Shown: positions 1 to 8,430 of the stretch, piece after piece
Layout: each line of letters opens with the position of its first letter
Position numbering within the stretch: position 1 is the first letter of the stretch
DNA from: Leptolyngbya sp. FACHB-8
GTDB lineage: Bacteria; Cyanobacteriota; Cyanobacteriia; Elainellales; Elainellaceae
Length of the DNA stretch: 64,000 nucleotides
Assembly: GCF_014695575.1 (NCBI RefSeq)
Contig: NZ_JACJOO010000058.1
Location: 47,319-111,318 of the forward strand
Direction: 5' to 3'
Translations under genes and position numbers: made by a program
Notes under the pieces: generated by a model
What the model was told of the DNA's origin: nothing
What the model saw: the letters and a program-made list of their open reading frames with translations, nothing else
The model's database searches: none

Positions 1-86
1 GGCGTATCCGAGTTAGACGATCTACGAGTCTTGTTGAACCGTTTGGGAGACGCCTTTAGAAGCTAGTAGGCCATGGCCTAAGTTCG

Positions 87-137
87 TCACCTATTTTTTG
101 TGTGGGGTGCTTCGCACCCCACACAAAAAATAGGTGA
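87..137. repeat. Perfect 24-bp hairpin with TTC loop
   Basis: Two 24-nt arms match perfectly as inverted repeats around a 3-nt loop (111-113). The tip contains GCTTCGC, the complement of the very stable DNA mini-hairpin GCGAAGC. No gene occupies 1-455; the rest of this gap holds a family A element (262-393) and a degenerate hairpin (394-445). Confidence 0.9.
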
Positions 138-261
138 TACATTTACGCCTCAGCGCACTAGTACGCGGTAGCTCAAATCCGCCCATGTTAGGTATGTGGT
201 ATGCCCTCGAGTTTGGGTGCAAAATATGAGGCGGCTTATTCCAACATGCTCGCCATTTTTC

Positions 262-393
262 CATCAATTCTGATTTTGAAATCAGGCCCGACAACCGCGC
301 GTCTTTAGCGCGCGGTTGTCGGGCATCAAAGTCAAGAGTTCACGCCCGTAGGGCGTGAACTCTTGACTTTGATGCCGATCCTGAGAATTGCTG
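262..393. mobile_element. Family A MITE-like element, copy 1 (132 bp)
   Basis: The element has imperfect ends related to CAGCAATTCTCA / TGAGAATTGCTG and two internal hairpins, one around a CCGCGCG core and one around TTCACGCCC. It is flanked by a perfect 9-bp direct repeat CCATTTTTC (253-261 and 394-402), as expected of a target-site duplication. Relative to the other copies the first hairpin carries a paired change (GACAACC opposite GGTTGTC). Confidence 0.85.
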
Positions 394-445
394 CCATTTT
401 TCTCAAGCCCTTGATTTTGCGTACGCAACGCGTGAGAAAAATGGC
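394..445. repeat. Degenerate inverted repeat
   Basis: GCCATTTTTCTCA near 393-405 is inverted at 433-445. The interior (CCCTTGATTTTGCGT) matches part of the perfect hairpin at 45176-45250, so the two appear to be a diverged and an intact member of one repeat family. It sits at the 3' end of the minus-strand gene 456-1127 and could act as its terminator. Confidence 0.5.
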
Positions 446-455
446 GAAGGCATTG

Positions 456-1127
456 CTATTTGAGCTCGACCCCTTGAATTAGATTTTGCATCTCGGCTTC
501 GTTCTTCTGAAAGTTGGCCGGAGCTGTCCAGGTGAGAATTTGAGTGAAGTACTCGGGCGTTTCCACAATGGTATGTAAGTAGACCACACCAATGCTGTTG
601 AGAGAACCGCGAATTTCGTATTGAAGGGCCGGATAGCTACCCACTTTTGTGATGCGATCGCTTGGCCCCTTCTGCTCCACCTGGGTGAGCTGCTCCGTGA
701 GGAGTTGGCGCGATCGCTCTGAAAATTGCTCTTTTGTCAGGGCACCCAGCTCCGCTTTAGGCTGTGCCCGCACAATCAAGTAGATTTGCTGTGCTGAGTT
801 TTCTGCCTGAATTTGAGCTTGAGGATTCAGATTCGAAGCAGGCTCCCAACCCTTGGGCAGTACCACCTGGCTAGATTTGTCAGGAGCTTCCAACAAATTA
901 GCCGGTTGCGTTGGGGGTAATTCTGTCGTCACGGGTAACGACACATCCCCAGATGTCGGTTGAGTCGGTTGTTCTGGGCCAGAGGCAAATTCGGCTATGA
1001 CCCAGCCAGCCCCTAAGGCCCCAGCGATCGCCACGGGCATTAACCACGGTGTCCACCACTGTCGCCAGGAAGGGCGACTTTCAGGGGTAGACGGAGTGTT
1101 GTCGGGAGGTGGGGAATCCAGCGTCAT
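456..1127 (-). CDS. Membrane-anchored hypothetical protein
   Basis: The 223-residue product has a short Pro/Ser-rich cytoplasmic start, one hydrophobic segment at about residues 29-47, a Pro/Thr-rich linker, and a soluble domain from about residue 90 to the end. The layout suggests a single-pass protein with its C-terminal domain outside the membrane. No catalytic motif or cysteine pair is visible. The soluble part, with its YPALQYEIRG and VYLHTIVE strands, vaguely recalls PsbP/DcrB-like folds, but that is only an impression. HIP1 octamers lie inside the gene, as in its neighbours. It is a lone minus-strand gene between two family A elements. Function unknown. Confidence 0.75.
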   Translation of the reverse strand: MTLDSPPPDNTPSTPESRPSWRQWWTPWLMPVAIAGALGAGWVIAEFASGPEQPTQPTSGDVSLPVTTELPPTQPANLLEAPDKSSQVVLPKGWEPASNLNPQAQIQAENSAQQIYLIVRAQPKAELGALTKEQFSERSRQLLTEQLTQVEQKGPSDRITKVGSYPALQYEIRGSLNSIGVVYLHTIVETPEYFTQILTWTAPANFQKNEAEMQNLIQGVELK

Positions 1128-1239
1128 AGGAATGGAAGGCGAGTTGAAACGGTTTCCTCTAGAAGGTCAGCTCCAAAGAGGCTCCAAGCGTTCAATTCTA
1201 CAGGGTTAATTTTCAATTGGCCTGAAGCCTGTGCCGCAT

Positions 1240-1371
1240 CAGCAATTCTCATTTTGAAATCAGGCCCGAAAACCGCGCGCTAAAGGCGCGCGGTTTTCGG
1301 GCATCAAAGCCAAGAGTTCACGCCCGTAGGGCGTGAACTCTTGGCTTTGATGCCCATACTGAGAATTTCTG
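1240..1371. mobile_element. Family A MITE-like element, copy 2 (132 bp)
   Basis: Ends are CAGCAATTCTC on the left and GAGAATTTCTG on the right. The two hairpins are nearly perfect. It is flanked by a perfect 9-bp direct repeat GTGCCGCAT (1231-1239 and 1372-1380). Same orientation as copies 1 and 3. It lies between the genes ending at 1426 and starting at 1127, both on the minus strand. Confidence 0.9.
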
Positions 1372-1425
1372 GTGCCGCATCTCGTCGGACAGGGTTGAAC
1401 TGCCATACCCTCTAGGTGGCGGAAT

Positions 1426-1827
1426 TCAGACATCATTGGCTAACTGACACTGGGTGCACAGGCCGAAGAATTCCAGCATGTGATAGTAAATCTTGAAGTG
1501 ATAGGAGTCGTGCAGCTTCTCCTCCAAATCATGGACTGGGCATTCACTGATAGGAATAGAGCTGCCGCACTGTACGCAGGTGAGGTGGTGGCGATCTTCC
1601 TTCAGCGTACTGTAAAGAGATTCTCCGGTGGCGAGGGTTCGTACCTGCAAGGAGCCGTCTCGCTTCAACAGTTCCAGAGCCCGATAAACTGTTGCCAGCC
1701 CAATGCTGTGGCCCTGTTGCCGTAGCTCCATATAAATGTCCTGGGCAGATACCGATCTGTCCAGTGACTTGAGGAGGTCGAGGATAAGTTTTTGGCTACG
1801 GGTGCGGCGATCGCTCATGGGGTCCAT
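1426..1827 (-). CDS. zur: Fur-family zinc regulator Zur (FurB)
   Basis: This 133-residue protein is a DNA-binding metalloregulator expected to repress zinc uptake genes when zinc is bound. A winged-helix domain occupies about residues 8-65 (SAQDIYMELR, GLATVYRAL). It is followed by the dimerisation domain with the two structural CxxC pairs Cys84/Cys87 and Cys124/Cys127. His80/81, Cys96, His99, His110 and His116 are candidates for the sensory site. The pattern HHLTCVQCG...IPISECPVHDLEEKL is characteristic of cyanobacterial FurB/Zur and unlike FurA, which is longer and His-rich. The start is either Met1 or Met4 (1816-1818); no ribosome site separates them. No Zur box is seen in front. Confidence 0.9.
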   Translation of the reverse strand: MDPMSDRRTRSQKLILDLLKSLDRSVSAQDIYMELRQQGHSIGLATVYRALELLKRDGSLQVRTLATGESLYSTLKEDRHHLTCVQCGSSIPISECPVHDLEEKLHDSYHFKIYYHMLEFFGLCTQCQLANDV

Positions 1828-1973
1828 TCACGAGGTCGTCAGTGGGGGCAGGTCTCAATTGATGCATGGTTGATTCTAGAACGCCCCTACTCGACCGAAC
1901 AAAAATAGCATTGGGTGGCCTGCCTCCATCATATAGCAAGCCCTTAGCTGCTTAGGGCAGGTGTATTCTGGCC

Positions 1974-2106
1974 CAGCAATTCTCATTTTGGAATCAGGCC
2001 CGAAAACCGCGCGCCCTTGGCACGCGGTTTTCGGGCATCAAAGCTGAGAGTTCGCGCCCTACGGGCGCGAACTCTCAGCTTTGATGCCCCATACTGAGAA
2101 TTGTTG
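1974..2106. mobile_element. Family A MITE-like element, copy 3
   Basis: Ends are CAGCAATTCTCA and TGAGAATTGTTG. Flanks are ATTCTGGCC (1965-1973) and ATTCCGGCC (2107-2115), a 9-bp direct repeat with one mismatch. The second hairpin reads CTGAGAGTTCGCGCCC instead of CCAAGAGTTCACGCCC, and the opposite arm carries the matching changes. Confidence 0.85.
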
Positions 2107-2164
2107 ATTCCGGCCCGGGTGGCTAACAGGATCAACACCTGTCCGAACCACCCTTCGCAGGCGA

Positions 2165-2330
2165 TAGGACTAACGCAAGCTTGCTAAATGCACCGCATGG
2201 ATATTAGATATGCCGGGTAAAACTCGGCATATCTAATATCCATGCGATAGCCTGGTATGTAGCAGTAGGTATGTTTCAATCGCTGAAAGGGTTGTTTCTT
2301 CGTGTGCTTCGCGCATAAAAAACAACTTAT
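2165..2330. repeat. Repeat cluster upstream of purS
   Basis: AGGACTAACGCA (2167-2178) is a family B end fragment. A hairpin follows at about 2202-2249 (arms GCATGGATATTAGATATGCC / complement around GGTAAAAC). A second imperfect hairpin at about 2290-2326 has GTTGTTT/AAACAAC arms and a GCTTCGC tip (2306-2312). This is the probable purS leader. The in-frame ATG at 2302 lies inside this hairpin and is not a likely start. Confidence 0.6.
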
Positions 2331-2379
2331 AAAACAGACCCTAGTAGAATGGGATCCGTTGCAGCGAGTTTTTGGAATT

Positions 2380-2637
2380 GTGAGTCAGACCTATCAGGCG
2401 AAAATTTATGTCACCCTGCGTCCCTCCGTGTTAGACCCGGCGGGAACGGCGGTGCAGTCCGGGTTGCAGCACATGGGCTACGACAATGTCGAGCAAGTGC
2501 GCATTGGTAAGTACGTTGAGGTGAAGCTGACGGCAGCGGATGAAGCAGCTGCCAAAACCCAACTTGATCAAATTTGCGATCAGTTGTTGGCCAATCCCGT
2601 GATCGAAAATTACCGCTTTGAACTAAGTGCAGGGTAA
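2380..2637 (+). CDS. purS: Phosphoribosylformylglycinamidine synthase subunit PurS
   Basis: PurS is the small structural subunit of the three-part FGAM synthase (PurLQS) in purine synthesis, where it helps join the glutaminase PurQ to PurL. The open frame runs upstream into a hairpin repeat, but similarity begins at TYQAKIYVTLRPSVLD, so the GTG at 2380 is chosen. That gives 85 residues, the normal PurS length (80-90). The pattern VTLRPSVLDPAG...G...VRIGKYVEV is typical of the family. The gene stops 3 nt before the purQ ATG, so the two form a cotranscribed, probably translationally coupled pair. Confidence 0.9.
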   Translation: MSQTYQAKIYVTLRPSVLDPAGTAVQSGLQHMGYDNVEQVRIGKYVEVKLTAADEAAAKTQLDQICDQLLANPVIENYRFELSAG

Positions 2638-2640
2638 GCA

Positions 2641-3342
2641 ATGAAATTTGGCGTTGTGGTATTTCCGGGGTCGAATTGCGATCGCGACGTAGCTATGGTC
2701 ACCCGCGATGTGTTGGGGCAACCCACTCGCATGATCTGGCACGAAGAGCGCGACCTAGGAGATCTGGATGTGATTATCCTGCCCGGAGGCTTTAGTTACG
2801 GCGATTATTTGCGGTGTGGGGCGATCGCCCGCTTCTCCCCCGCCCTCCAGGCTACGGTAGAGCATGCCCAGCGAGGCGGCCTGGTGCTGGGGATTTGTAA
2901 TGGTTTCCAGGTATTGACTGAGGCGGGGTTGCTGCCGGGTGCCCTGGTGCGTAATCGGGATTTGCACTTTATTTGCGATCGCCCCTCCCTCCGTATTGAG
3001 CGTACTGATCTGCCCTGGACGCAGTCCTATCAACCTAAACAGGTGGTTACGATCCCCATTGCTCATGGGGAAGGCTGCTACTATGCCGACACTGATACTC
3101 TGGCGGAACTGGAAGATAATGGTCAGGTTGTTTTCCGTTACAGCACGCCCACGGGTGACACAACCCCGGATGTGAACCCCAACGGCTCCGTTAACAACAT
3201 TGCGGGCATTTGCAACCGTCAGGGCAATGTGTTGGGCCTTATGCCTCACCCCGAACGTGCTTCCGATGCGATGCTGGGCAACACCGATGGGTTGGCCCTG
3301 TTTGAAGGATTGTTGAACGCCGCAAAGGTTTTGGTTTCATAG
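2641..3342 (+). CDS. purQ: Phosphoribosylformylglycinamidine synthase subunit PurQ (glutaminase)
   Basis: PurQ hydrolyses glutamine and channels ammonia to PurL for conversion of FGAR to FGAM. The 233-residue protein is a full-length class I glutamine amidotransferase. It has the oxyanion region [11 protein letters not shown] (about 48-58), nucleophile Cys86 in GICNGFQ, and the His203/Glu205 pair in MPHPERASD, completing the Cys-His-Glu triad. It directly follows purS. A perfect hairpin terminator stands 9 nt downstream. purL is not in the window. Confidence 0.97.
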   Translation: MKFGVVVFPGSNCDRDVAMVTRDVLGQPTRMIWHEERDLGDLDVIILPGGFSYGDYLRCGAIARFSPALQATVEHAQRGGLVLGICNGFQVLTEAGLLPGALVRNRDLHFICDRPSLRIERTDLPWTQSYQPKQVVTIPIAHGEGCYYADTDTLAELEDNGQVVFRYSTPTGDTTPDVNPNGSVNNIAGICNRQGNVLGLMPHPERASDAMLGNTDGLALFEGLLNAAKVLVS

Positions 3343-3351
3343 CTTGAGCCG

Positions 3352-3402
3352 ATTTCAATCAAAAAGAGCAGGAGTTACACTCCTGCTCTTTTTGATTGAA
3401 AT
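3352..3402. terminator. Bidirectional terminator between purQ and the MCE gene
   Basis: Two perfect 24-nt arms surround the loop TAC (3376-3378). The GAGCAGGAGT core is followed by a T-run on either strand, so it can end both purQ (plus) and the convergent MCE gene (minus, stop near 3414). Confidence 0.9.
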
Positions 3403-3413
3403 GGCAGCGTGAT

Positions 3414-4736
3414 TTATCGCGACAAACGCCCAAGAACAATTGACCGTTTTGCTGCTTCCTTTTCCTGGAGCTGCGGAGCCGGGAGGGCTGGGGATGGAGA
3501 TGATGGACTGGCAGCGGGAACGGGAGTTGGCGCAGAAGCCTCAGGAGCCGTAGACGCAGCAGAGGTTGTAGCCTGGGCTGTGAGAAGAGCTTGCTCAGCA
3601 GGGGCAAGGGTCTGGGCGATCACGGCCTGGTGTTGTAGCTCTTCTGCTGAGGACACTAGATTGCCTAAGCCTTGAATGAGTTCGCGAAGGCTGTCCCGCA
3701 CTTCAGGGTCGCCGGTTAGCTCGTCGAGGTCGGCGGTAATTTTCTGCACATTCTGGAAGGTGGCGCGGGCTGAGTCCAGGGTTTCCTGGAGGAGCAGCAT
3801 ATTCTCACCCGTAGCCAGGGCACCCGTCAGATTACGCAGGCTGGCAGAGGCTTCAGCGGCATTGGCCGAGGCCTGGGCAGCATTAGCCGAAAGTATCTGG
3901 AGGTTTTGTACGACTCCGGTATCATCTTCCACCAGGGGGGTCAGGCGATTGACGATGTACCCAATATCGACGGTCGTGCGATTGAGGTTATCCAGGCTGC
4001 CCACAATGGCCGTTCGATTGGAGACAAGCAGACGGTTCAACTCTGCAGCCGAAGTACCGGCCTGGTCAGCCGCTAAACCAATGCGGTTCGTGGTATCGCC
4101 TACCGTCCGTAGCAGAGGGCCGACTTCCTGCTGAACGGAGGAGGCAATAACTGTGACCTGATCCGCTAGTTGAGCCACCTCTGCCGCCGCATTGGAGCTA
4201 TTGCGGGTTAAATCTTTGAGGTTGGTAAAGAGTTCTTCATCCGCAAACAGATCGGCCAGTTTAATGGTGGCGGCAATCAATTCATTGAAGGTGGCGCCTA
4301 CCTGGCCCTCAATGCGATCGCCATTACAGATAATGCTGCTTCCCGGACAGTCGCGAGCCAGGGGATTGGTGGCAACCTCCACAGGGGCGGTGGGTGGAGG
4401 CAGGATATCGATGGTGGCCTCACCAATTAATCCCGTCTGATTCGTCAAAATAATCGAGTCGTCAGGAATTTGTAGAGTGGCTGGACGAATTTCTACCTCC
4501 ACAACGGCCGCCTGGGAGTCGGCCCCTACGGCACGAACTCGGCCGACGACGACACCGCGATAACGCACGGCAGATCCAACCTGCATGCCGCCAGCGTCCC
4601 GAAATTCGACGCTAAAGACATAGCTACGAGCGCCCAAACGTAAGCCCCGTAGCCAGACGACCAGCAACCCAAAGACTGCCAGTCCTACCAGTACCAATAA
4701 TCCAACTGACCCTTCCCGAAGTGTGCGCGATCGCAT
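3414..4736 (-). CDS. MCE/MlaD-family lipid transport protein
   Basis: This 440-residue protein is a substrate-binding component of an Mla/TGD-type phospholipid (or other lipid) importer. It has an N-terminal membrane anchor (about 10-31) and an MCE domain from about 37 to 115 (FRDAGGMQVGSAVRYRGVVVG). A long helical region follows, rich in Ala, Asn and Leu with coiled-coil character (about 150-380), like the extended periplasmic needle of MCE proteins. The end is a low-complexity Ala/Pro/Ser tail (about 390-425). It lies 194 bp downstream of a Mla-type ATPase on the same strand; the matching permease (MlaE-like) is not in the window. By analogy with the chloroplast TGD2 homologue, it probably moves lipid between outer and inner or thylakoid membranes. 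Confidence 0.9.
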   Translation of the reverse strand: MRSRTLREGSVGLLVLVGLAVFGLLVVWLRGLRLGARSYVFSVEFRDAGGMQVGSAVRYRGVVVGRVRAVGADSQAAVVEVEIRPATLQIPDDSIILTNQTGLIGEATIDILPPPTAPVEVATNPLARDCPGSSIICNGDRIEGQVGATFNELIAATIKLADLFADEELFTNLKDLTRNSSNAAAEVAQLADQVTVIASSVQQEVGPLLRTVGDTTNRIGLAADQAGTSAAELNRLLVSNRTAIVGSLDNLNRTTVDIGYIVNRLTPLVEDDTGVVQNLQILSANAAQASANAAEASASLRNLTGALATGENMLLLQETLDSARATFQNVQKITADLDELTGDPEVRDSLRELIQGLGNLVSSAEELQHQAVIAQTLAPAEQALLTAQATTSAASTAPEASAPTPVPAASPSSPSPALPAPQLQEKEAAKRSIVLGRLSR

Positions 4737-4930
4737 CCCTTATCCTCTTAGCATTGCAGGCACCGTCCGCCCCCATTAAACCAGCTTGTTCTACCGATCG
4801 CCTCACCCGATTCCGCAAATATCTCAGGATAGATGCGCGACTGACGAATTTATGGTGCAGGATGATGGCCCTACACTCAGCTTATTTTAGGGGGGCAAAT
4901 CAAAACCAAATGTTTTTCTATAACTGCCCA

Positions 4931-5770
4931 TTAATGGGCTACTTGAATCGGCCCTTCCACTAGACCACTGAAAAACTGCCGCACCATGGGGTGATCTGTC
5001 GTATCAATGTCGTCAACAGTTCCCTCCCAATGCACCCTTCCTCTGTATAAGAAGATGATGCGATCGGCCGTGCGACGAATCGTGCTGTCCTGATGGGTCA
5101 CCATGACATAGGTGCTGCAACCCCCGGCGTTGCATTGTAGATTACGAATCAGGTCTTCGATCACAGTGGAGGCAATGGGATCGAGACCTGCCGTGGGTTC
5201 GTCATAGAGCAAAACTTCCGGGTGACTGGCCGGGTCATTGGGATCTTCCATAATGGCGCGGGCAAAACTGACCCGCTTCCGCATCCCACCGGAGAGCTGG
5301 GCGGGGAAGCGATCGCCAATCCCTGGCAACCCCACCATCTCCAGCTTTTGGTCTACCATCTTCCGAATCTCTTCAGCGGATAGACGGGAGTGTTGAAACA
5401 GAGAAAACCCTACATTTTCATACACATTTAGTGAATCAAAGAGAGCGGCCTGTTGAAACACCATACCGATGCCAACAGGGTCTTTTGCATCTTCAACCAG
5501 ACCCTCACGTTTTTGGCCCTGAACGTAGATCTCCCCGTCGTCTGGGGCGAGCAACCCTGCAATAATGCGCAAAATGGTCGATTTTCCAGTACCAGAAGGG
5601 CCAATGATGGCCAGCGCTTCTCCCCGGCCAATGGTGAGATCGACGCCATCTAACACTACGCTCTCGCCAAAAGATTTGCGAATTCCTTTGAGCCGGATCA
5701 GGGGCTCAGTGTCGGTCGTTGCCTTTCCCCTGGGTTCTGTATGAGCGGTTGTGTCTGGATTGAGCCCCAT
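4931..5770 (-). CDS. ABC transporter ATPase, MlaF type
   Basis: The 279-residue ATPase would energise the lipid transporter that includes the downstream MCE protein. It has Walker A GPSGTGKST (about 57-65), Q-loop VFQQAALFDSLNV, signature LSGGMRKRVSFARA, Walker B LLYDEPTAGLDP and H-loop MVTHQD. The phrase FQQAALFDSLNVYENVGF and the ATPase/MCE pairing mark the MlaF (TGD3) group rather than a general importer. The first 20 residues are a Thr-rich extension. The start at 5770 is the first ATG. The gene and the MCE gene are likely one transcript. Confidence 0.92.
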   Translation of the reverse strand: MGLNPDTTAHTEPRGKATTDTEPLIRLKGIRKSFGESVVLDGVDLTIGRGEALAIIGPSGTGKSTILRIIAGLLAPDDGEIYVQGQKREGLVEDAKDPVGIGMVFQQAALFDSLNVYENVGFSLFQHSRLSAEEIRKMVDQKLEMVGLPGIGDRFPAQLSGGMRKRVSFARAIMEDPNDPASHPEVLLYDEPTAGLDPIASTVIEDLIRNLQCNAGGCSTYVMVTHQDSTIRRTADRIIFLYRGRVHWEGTVDDIDTTDHPMVRQFFSGLVEGPIQVAH

Positions 5771-6035
5771 GTGTCCTCTTCATCAGCCCTTTAAGCGTTG
5801 TCTATAAACAGCCATTCTGGCTTCAAAGTAACGGTCAAGTGTTAACTTTGGAGACAGTTTTAGGACAGGTTCTCCCGCTGTCCTCCTAAGTGGCCTGGTA
5901 TCCTTTGCAACAGGTGCATAGATTTGAGAAACCCTGCATCAGGGCTAGCTACCACTCTAATGTGTCTTTCAGGATTCGGGTTATCCAGTTCCTATTGTCC
6001 CCTTGCTCTTTACCCTTTCGCCCTGCGGCTTCACC

Positions 6036-7403
6036 ATGTCGAACGGATTTCTCAAACAGGCTTTTCGGACACGCCGACCGAAACCCATGCGAAGTTCCCC
6101 TAACCGCCGCTTTAACTGGTTTAAGTGGTTATCGCCAGGGCTGTCCTTAAAGCGCTGGCTGTTCATTAGTGCGGCAGGTGCACTGATGTTTGGTTTGGGA
6201 ATGGCCATATGGGCGAGACAGGCTCCTATTTTTCGTTTGGGCCAGTTCATCAGCGATACCCTGAGCCTGGTCACCCAGCTAATTCCTAACTATGTCAGTG
6301 GGCCGCTGGTGGCGATTATTGGCCTATTGCTCGTGCTATGGGGCTATACCCGGAGCCTCAGCACTCTGACAGATGTGCTGATGCCCGAAGGGGACGAGGA
6401 ACTGATCGATCGCCTGATGAACCATCGACGGTTGAACCGGGGGCCACGGATTGTGACCCTTGGGGGAGGCACCGGGCTCTCCACCTTGCTGCGGGGATTA
6501 AAGCCTTTTAGTGCAAACATTACAGCCATTGTCACTGTGGCTGATGATGGCGGCTCCTCCGGTCGTTTACGTCGAGAAATTGGAGTGCTGCCCCCAGGCG
6601 ATATTCGCAATTGCCTGGCGGCCCTGGCCGATGAAGAAAAGCTGCTGACGGAGTTATTTCAATATCGCTTTAAGGCCGGCAACGGGCTGAGTGGCCACAG
6701 CTTTGGCAACCTGTTCTTGACCGTCATGACAGAGTTGACCGGGGATTTAGAGCAGGCGATCGCTGCCATCTCGAAAGTTTTGGCTGTCCGTGGTCAGGTG
6801 CTGCCTTCCACCCTGAGCGACATGCGCCTTTGGGCGGAACTGACCGATGGTCGCCGCATTGAGGGGGAATCGAACATCACCGAGGCTATGGGCCAGATTG
6901 CCCGCATTGGTTGTACTCCCGCGGCTCCCCCTGCATTGCCTCGGGTGATTGCTGCGATTGAGAGGGCCGACCTGATCATCATTGGCCCTGGCAGTTTGTA
7001 TACGAGTATCATTCCGAATTTGCTGGTGCCGGAAATTGTAGCGGCGATTGCCCGCGCTGAAGTGCCCTGCGTCTATGTCTGCAATATCATGACCCAACCC
7101 GGAGAAACCCAGGGGTATACGGTCTCTGACCATATTCGTGCCCTGGATACCGTAGCGGGGTGCAAGCTGTTTGACGTGGTGTTAGTGCAACGACACATGC
7201 CCTCGGCTACCTCGTTGATTAAATATGCTCAGGAAGCTTCTCACCCGGTGTATTTTGATCGGGAAGAGGTAATGCGTTTGGGCCGGCGGGCAATTCTTGC
7301 CAATGTGATGCACGACGACGATGCCAAGGGGGCGGTGCGACATGATAGTGAACGGCTGGCGCGGGTGTTGCTGCGTTGGTATAGCCGTATTCAGGGACTC
7401 TAA
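6036..7403 (+). CDS. YvcK/CofD-like protein (gluconeogenesis factor family) with membrane anchor
   Basis: The C-terminal about 320 residues form a YvcK domain: nucleotide-binding [14 protein letters not shown], then [23 protein letters not shown] and [14 protein letters not shown]. YvcK proteins bind UDP-sugars and affect carbon metabolism and cell shape in Bacillus; relatives of CofD (F420 synthesis) share the fold. Unlike Bacillus YvcK, this protein starts with a basic segment and two hydrophobic stretches (about 42-62 and 86-108), so it is membrane-bound, as in other cyanobacteria. The upstream in-frame ATG at 6003 lies in a poor context, so the ATG at 6036 (455 residues) is preferred, although no strong ribosome site separates them. 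Monocistronic. Confidence 0.9.
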   Translation: MSNGFLKQAFRTRRPKPMRSSPNRRFNWFKWLSPGLSLKRWLFISAAGALMFGLGMAIWARQAPIFRLGQFISDTLSLVTQLIPNYVSGPLVAIIGLLLVLWGYTRSLSTLTDVLMPEGDEELIDRLMNHRRLNRGPRIVTLGGGTGLSTLLRGLKPFSANITAIVTVADDGGSSGRLRREIGVLPPGDIRNCLAALADEEKLLTELFQYRFKAGNGLSGHSFGNLFLTVMTELTGDLEQAIAAISKVLAVRGQVLPSTLSDMRLWAELTDGRRIEGESNITEAMGQIARIGCTPAAPPALPRVIAAIERADLIIIGPGSLYTSIIPNLLVPEIVAAIARAEVPCVYVCNIMTQPGETQGYTVSDHIRALDTVAGCKLFDVVLVQRHMPSATSLIKYAQEASHPVYFDREEVMRLGRRAILANVMHDDDAKGAVRHDSERLARVLLRWYSRIQGL

Positions 7404-7445
7404 GGCCAATTTATTTTTCGTGCCCCAGGGACACAAGAAATAAGC

Positions 7446-7514
7446 AGGACTTACGCATTTGTGTTGTGGGTAGGGTACGAAGCACCTTACCCACAACACA
7501 AATGCGTAAGTCCT
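7446..7514. repeat. Family B hairpin (AGGACTTACGCA ends)
   Basis: The arms begin AGGACTTACGCATTTGTGTT and are matched for about 27 nt; the tip is imperfect. The same ends recur at 8335-8385 and, as fragments, near 2167, 10786, 18522, 27851 and 37312. It lies directly against the left side of family A copy 4. Confidence 0.8.
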
Positions 7515-7523
7515 GATAAATCC

Positions 7524-7634
7524 TTAAAGCCAAGAGTTCACGCCCTACGGGCGTGAACTCTTGGCTTTGATGCCCGAAAACCGCGCGCCAAAGGGGCGCG
7601 GTTTTCGGGCCTGATTTCAAAATGAGAATTGCTG
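7524..7634. mobile_element. Family A MITE-like element, copy 4 (left end lost)
   Basis: This copy is inverted relative to copies 1-3. The right end TGAGAATTGCTG is intact, but the first about 23 nt of the left end are missing. Flanks GATAAATCC (7515-7523) and AAAAAATCC (7635-7643) agree at 7 of 9 positions, a possible eroded target duplication. Confidence 0.7.
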
Positions 7635-7721
7635 AAAAAATCCTGAGCGCTGCCTATTTGACCAGAGTGTTGTTACCATGGTTGGTTGGCTTTGCTATTT
7701 CACCGTGCCGTTGGAAGGGTT

Positions 7722-8318
7722 ATGTCTCAAGAACTGTTGCGATCGCTCGTCTGGATGGATTTTCGCTTGGCGGTGCTGTTTACCGTAATTCTGCCGCTGG
7801 TGCTATTGATATGGGCAACAGTCAAGCACATGGATGCGATGCAGCGTTTGCTAATCATTTACTGGCGAGTTTCCAGCTTGCTGGCGATTACATTGTACTT
7901 ATTGATTGGCAACATTCCCATTGCGTTTCTGACGAGCTTCCTGGCACGGCTTCTGATTCCTATCAGCCTCTGGTTTTGGAATGACATCAACGAGGAAATT
8001 GCAGATCAGCCGCCTTCGCCTCTCAACCTGACGTTTACCTCCTGGCGTTGGGCCACGACGATTTATTGTGGTTTGGGAACTCTGGCGCTCATTCCGTTTT
8101 TACAGTGTGGGTTTTCCACCACGGCTTACCAGTCACCATTCTGCCAGGTATGGCGGGAGGCTCCACTGGTTTTCAAAGATACGTTTCACAATGGCTATAC
8201 GCCTGGTTTCCTGGCGTTCTTTGCTATCCTGGGGTTGATCATTTACACGCTATATCTGGCCTATTTTGTGGTCGTGCGGTTGGGCCGCCAGGGGCGATCG
8301 GCTATGGCTGACCAATAA
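7722..8318 (+). CDS. DUF3177-like membrane protein
   Basis: The 198-residue product is an integral membrane protein with about five hydrophobic segments (roughly 13-33, 47-66, 70-84, 108-125 and 167-190). It resembles the DUF3177 family, conserved in cyanobacteria and of unknown function. The ATG at 7722 is preferred because GGAAGGG (about 7712-7718) precedes it. Longer frames reach back into family A copy 4 and would start inside a repeat. No catalytic motif is visible. It is isolated between repeats and followed by a hairpin terminator. Confidence 0.8.
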   Translation: MSQELLRSLVWMDFRLAVLFTVILPLVLLIWATVKHMDAMQRLLIIYWRVSSLLAITLYLLIGNIPIAFLTSFLARLLIPISLWFWNDINEEIADQPPSPLNLTFTSWRWATTIYCGLGTLALIPFLQCGFSTTAYQSPFCQVWREAPLVFKDTFHNGYTPGFLAFFAILGLIIYTLYLAYFVVVRLGRQGRSAMADQ

Positions 8319-8334
8319 TCAAGCCAATCATCCT

Positions 8335-8385
8335 AGGACTCACGCATTTGTGTTCTGCCTCGCGCAATACAAATGCGTAAGTCCT
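8335..8385. repeat. Family B hairpin
   Basis: The left arm begins AGGACTCACGCATTTGT and the right arm ends ACAAATGCGTAAGTCCT (one mismatch). The tip is different from that at 7446-7514. Confidence 0.75.
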
Positions 8386-8428
8386 AAATCAAAAAGGACG
8401 GGTGCAAAGCACCCGTCCTTTTTGATTT
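8386..8428. terminator. Bidirectional terminator between the DUF3177-like gene and uvrB
   Basis: Perfect 20-nt arms surround the loop AAA (8406-8408). The GGACGGGTGC core has T-runs outside on each strand, so it serves both convergent genes. Confidence 0.88.
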
Positions 8429-8430
8429 GT

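Noticed and set aside
2302..2379. Longer start for purS at the ATG 2302
   Set aside because: The extra 26 residues come from a hairpin repeat and do not match PurS.
7622..7984. 120-residue frame (MRIAEKILSAA...)
   Set aside because: It starts inside family A copy 4 and overlaps the DUF3177-like gene in another frame; the gene at 7722 has a ribosome site and membrane pattern.
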